7,758 nt of DNA, from NCBI GenBank assembly GCA_002469525.1, contig DKME01000121.1, positions 1-7,758 of the forward strand, read 5' to 3'. Origin of the DNA: Actinobacteria bacterium UBA7422. GTDB taxonomy: Bacteria; Actinomycetota; Actinomycetes; S36-B12. Position 1 is the first letter of the stretch. The number at the start of each line of letters is the position of its first letter. The notes beneath the pieces are model-generated. The model made no database searches, was not told the DNA's origin, and saw only the letters and a program-made list of their open reading frames with translations. Made by a program: the position numbers and the translations under genes. Positions 6,024 through 7,758 of this stretch are shown piece by piece.

Positions 6024-6199
6024 GCCTCCGCCTCATGGAAATTTCTGTGAACCTTTCTAAAGGCCGATCCTGTCCGGCCTATTGATCACATGGGCGAGCC
6101 CTAGATCGTCTATTGGCGACCACCACAGAGACTCACTTTTTGCTTTGAAACGCCGAAACGCCCCAGAACCGAAGTTCCAGGGCGCTCCGAGGGCGTTTG
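6024..6199. other. Gene-free stretch beside the repeat cluster
   Basis: No credible gene is seen here. It holds a 6-bp hairpin AGGCCG (6061-6066) / CGGCCT (6075-6080) with an 8-base loop, a perfect tandem GAAACGCC pair (6147-6162), and the terminator-like hairpin at 6159-6184. The 60-residue minus-strand frame over 6057-6239 looks non-coding. Confidence 0.4.
6159..6184 (-). terminator. UUCG-capped hairpin downstream of the excisionase-like gene
   Basis: On the minus strand the outer stem is CGCCC/GGGCG, then a 2-base mismatch, then GAAC-TTCG-GTTC with a C(UUCG)G loop. It begins 15 bases after the stop of the excisionase-like gene (6200-6202). Only a short T stretch (TTTC) follows, so it is a reasonable but imperfect intrinsic terminator for the minus-strand pair. 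Confidence 0.45.
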
Positions 6200-6379
6200 C
6201 TACGAACTGCGGGTGTAGTCCCGTCTGGTCGCCAGCCACTTGTCAATTGTTGATCGCTTCCACAGCGGAGTCCTGCCGTACTGCTTGTCCGGCTTGGGCA
6301 TGTAGCCCCGTGACCGATACGACGTGACTGTGTTGGTTGGCAGATTCATGATCTCCGCAACTTCACCGATTGTCAGCAT
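6200..6379 (-). CDS. Small excisionase/AlpA-like HTH DNA-binding protein
   Basis: This 59-residue protein consists almost wholly of a MerR-like winged helix-turn-helix (HTH_17/AlpA class). It has LTIGEVAEIMNLPTNTVTSY as the helix-turn-helix, then a basic RSRGYMPKP wing and GRTPLWKRSTIDKWLATRR at the end, the usual layout of excisionases and small element-borne regulators. The ATG at 6377-6379 is preferred: AAGGGA lies six bases upstream. An ATG five codons earlier (6392-6394) has no good ribosome site. It follows the phage/plasmid-type fragment on the same strand by 24 bp. In intact elements such a gene often sits beside a tyrosine recombinase, but none is found in this window; the sequence downstream is repeats and a terminator-like hairpin. 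Its function as excisionase versus transcription regulator cannot be told. Confidence 0.7.
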   Translation of the reverse strand: MLTIGEVAEIMNLPTNTVTSYRSRGYMPKPDKQYGRTPLWKRSTIDKWLATRRDYTRSS

Positions 6380-6400
6380 GTCCGTTCCCTTCATGTGAAC

Positions 6401-6410
6401 AGCCTAGGCT
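6401..6410. repeat. 10-bp palindrome upstream of the HTH gene
   Basis: AGCCTAGGCT is a perfect palindrome that includes the stop codon of the upstream fragment and lies ~20 bp before the start of the HTH gene. It is a candidate autoregulatory site for that DNA-binding protein, though short palindromes also arise by chance. Confidence 0.35.
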
Positions 6411-6952
6411 GAGGCAAGTTCCAGAGCGCGGAAGGCGCTGTCCTCCAAGGAGGCGGCGCGGTCACCGTCAGGAACGGTCTGGGCGAACGACGTAACGGCC
6501 TGCATGATGCCGCCCGCTGTCATCTGACCGCCCCGAATGAAGTGGTCAAGAACGCCGTCGATGGTTTCGTCGCTGAACGACAGTTTCTTGCCGACCCATT
6601 GAACGACGTGCTGCGGCTTGTCGCTGAGTTCGGCCTGAGCCTGATCCTCCATGCTGCGGATCACCTTTGTCATGTAGTCGATGTCCAAGAACGTCTGAAC
6701 GGCGTCCCGAGACTTGAGCGTGATCAGTTCCAGCGTCTTGGCCTGAGTCTCCTCGGACCAATTGATCGCCCCTTCGGACAGGCGCTCGCCCAAATGAACG
6801 GCGCGCATGGCGTCCTTGGTCCGCTTCATGCCGTTCTTGCAGACAAGGACCGTGAACCGAGGCGTGATCGTGAACGCCCCTTCTCCGACCTCGCTGTTGC
6901 TGATGACGAACCCTGCCGTTACGCCGGGATCGTCTTTGGCGTCGTCGCCCGA
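6404..6952 (-). pseudogene. Phage/plasmid-type protein, C-terminal fragment (possibly DUF932-related)
   Basis: The minus-strand frame stays open from a stop at 6968-6970 to the TAG at 6404. Coding-like sequence begins near 6950 with VTAGFVISNSEVGEGAFTI, continues through TPRFTVLVCKNGMKRTKDAM, then RAVHLGERLSEGAINWS and, later, DHFIRGGQMTAGGIMQAVTS. This pattern resembles large single-gene proteins of actinobacterial plasmids and phages that I associate with the DUF932 / phage-plasmid-like group. Those proteins are usually about twice this length, so the N-terminal half is missing. The first ATG in frame (6829) lies inside the conserved region and has no ribosome site, supporting a truncated remnant rather than a short gene. 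It precedes the excisionase-like gene on the same strand, consistent with one mobile-element block. The exact left edge of the break cannot be fixed to better than ~20 bp. Confidence 0.55.
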
Positions 6953-6954
6953 GA

Positions 6955-7458
6955 GTGGGCATCGGTGTCATCGGAGTGGTGACGCTGGTGGGGATCGACA
7001 TCCGCGGTGATGATTGGCTCAGCGTCGCCGCCTTGGGCATCACGATCGTTGGCTATTCCTTCGGCCCGATCATCGTCGCCACGAAACTGTCTCGCGCTCC
7101 CGCCATGGCCGTCATCACGATGGCGCTGGTCGTCAACGCGATCGTCTACGCCCCATTGGCGTGGGTAACCCGGCCACTGGTGCCCGTCTCTGCCCAAGCG
7201 TTGTGGTCGGTGATCATCCTGGGTGTGTTGTGCACGGCGGCGGCCTTCCTGGTCTTCTTCGCTCTGATCGCCGAAGCCGGCCCGTCCCGAACGACCGTCA
7301 TCACCTTCATCGCCCCGGCCGTGGCGCTCGCGCTCGGCGTCGTGGTTCTGAGCGAGCCGCTGACCTGGGGAATCCTCGTTGGCTTCCCCTTGGTGATCAT
7401 CGGTTCCTTCCTGGCGACCCGACGGGCACCTGCGGTGGAGGCCGAACCCCACCCGTAG
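6955..7458 (+). pseudogene. EamA/DMT-family permease, C-terminal part only
   Basis: These 167 residues have about five membrane segments. They cover the end of the first EamA repeat (GVIGVVTLVGID) and the whole second repeat (WLSVAALGITIVGYSFGPII; MALVVNAIVYAPLAWV; SVIILGVLCTAAAFLVFFAL; ITFIAPAVALALGVVVLSEP; GILVGFPLVIIGSFLATRR). The FIAPAVALALGVVVLSEPLT stretch is a hallmark of the DMT superfamily. Full proteins have ten segments in ~300 residues, so ~110-120 N-terminal residues are absent. The GTG at 6955 has no ribosome site and an in-frame stop lies at 6904-6906. The break coincides with the end of the minus-strand phage/plasmid-type fragment. It is richer in GC than the left part of the window. 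An intact short permease is possible in principle but unlikely. Confidence 0.75.
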
Positions 7459-7608
7459 ACCTCGATTAAGCGGCTGCGTACCGCCTCACCATGAACGCTG
7501 AGGGTGGAACAAGACAGGTCATTTTGTTTCATTCGACACGGACGTAGGTGAAATCAGCAGATTTCGGGTTATTTTCTACCTTCATCACATCTGTTCCTGG
7601 AGGACATC
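7459..7608 (+). promoter_or_regulatory. Leader region of the secreted-protein gene
   Basis: This 150-bp gap contains a perfect 6-bp hairpin GAAATC-agca-GATTTC (7550-7565), followed by an AT-rich stretch, and a strong ribosome site GGAGGA (7599-7604). The promoter for the downstream gene presumably lies here, but I cannot define -35/-10 boxes with confidence. Confidence 0.35.
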
Positions 7609-7758
7609 ATGAACCGTCGCACGCTCGCTCGCTGTGGATCAGCCGTCACGGCCATGCTGCTTGCGGCAACCGGACTCGTCGCCGTCGCTCCGGCAGCCTC
7701 CGCGGCGTTAAGTACCGGATGTCAGGCCGTTGATGACGATGGCGCGTACACCGGGTCC
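7609..7758 (+). CDS. Secreted protein, N-terminal part, cut by the window end
   Basis: Fifty codons are visible and the gene runs off the end. The N-terminus is a classic Sec signal peptide: a basic n-region (MNRRTLAR), a hydrophobic core (AMLLAATGLVAVA) and an Ala-rich cleavage region PAASA|A around residues 28-33, so cleavage after ASA is likely. The mature start (LSTGCQAVDDDGAYTGS) has one cysteine but no lipobox before it, so it is probably not a lipoprotein. A strong GGAGGA ribosome site lies four bases before the ATG. The function cannot be told from this part. Confidence 0.8.
   Translation, partial: MNRRTLARCGSAVTAMLLAATGLVAVAPAASAALSTGCQAVDDDGAYTGS

Noticed and set aside
6057..6239. 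A 60-residue minus-strand frame overlapping the end of the excisionase-like gene
   Set aside because: No ribosome site or recognisable motif, and it covers the tandem repeat and terminator-like hairpin.
6542..6982. A 146-residue plus-strand frame antisense to the phage/plasmid-type fragment
   Set aside because: The minus-strand translation has coherent conserved-looking motifs; the plus frame has none and no ribosome site.
6919..7452. A 177-residue minus-strand frame opposite the EamA permease
   Set aside because: The translation is dominated by Arg, Gly, Asp and His, typical of the antisense of a GC-rich membrane protein, while the plus strand has clear DMT segments.

Overview
The window looks like DNA from a member of the Actinomycetota. 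The evidence is an actinobacterial-style membrane Fe-S reductase (736 residues, with a C-T-G variant in its first CCG domain), a FliA/WhiG-type sigma factor, and, at the right end, a higher-GC segment with a DMT permease and a Sec-secreted protein. The left ~5.7 kb is moderate in GC for this phylum; the right ~1.4 kb is visibly richer in GC. I cannot name the genus.

Left part (1-2837) is a motility regulation block. On the minus strand a sigma-28 family factor (852-1760) is followed after 33 bp by a short, divergent flagellin-like gene (45-818), so the sigma factor and its classic target appear to share one transcript. Facing away from them is a receiver-LuxR response regulator (2190-2837). 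The ~400 bp between the divergent genes holds no convincing gene but is full of dyad symmetries, and one site resembles a sigma-28 -10 element in front of the response regulator. The likely logic is two-component and sigma-28 control of flagellar genes, most of which lie outside this window.

Middle part (2869-5731): a small DUF4287/DUF1801-type protein (minus) is divergent from a membrane-anchored 4Fe-4S/CCG-domain oxidoreductase (plus). They share a gap of only 67 bp, which must hold both start regions.

Right part (5724-7758) is a scrap yard. The Fe-S gene overlaps by 8 bp the end of a headless TetR-type regulator fragment. This is followed by ~250 bp of direct, inverted and tandem repeats, then a small excisionase/AlpA-like HTH gene and the C-terminal part of a phage/plasmid-type protein (both minus). 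That fragment abuts head-to-head the C-terminal half of an EamA permease near 6945-6967. Beyond it a signal-peptide protein begins and runs off the end. Three truncated genes, a recombination-type HTH gene without an integrase, and a GC shift suggest the eroded end of an integrated element, or alternatively an assembly join. I saw no rRNA, tRNA, CRISPR array or complete insertion sequence.
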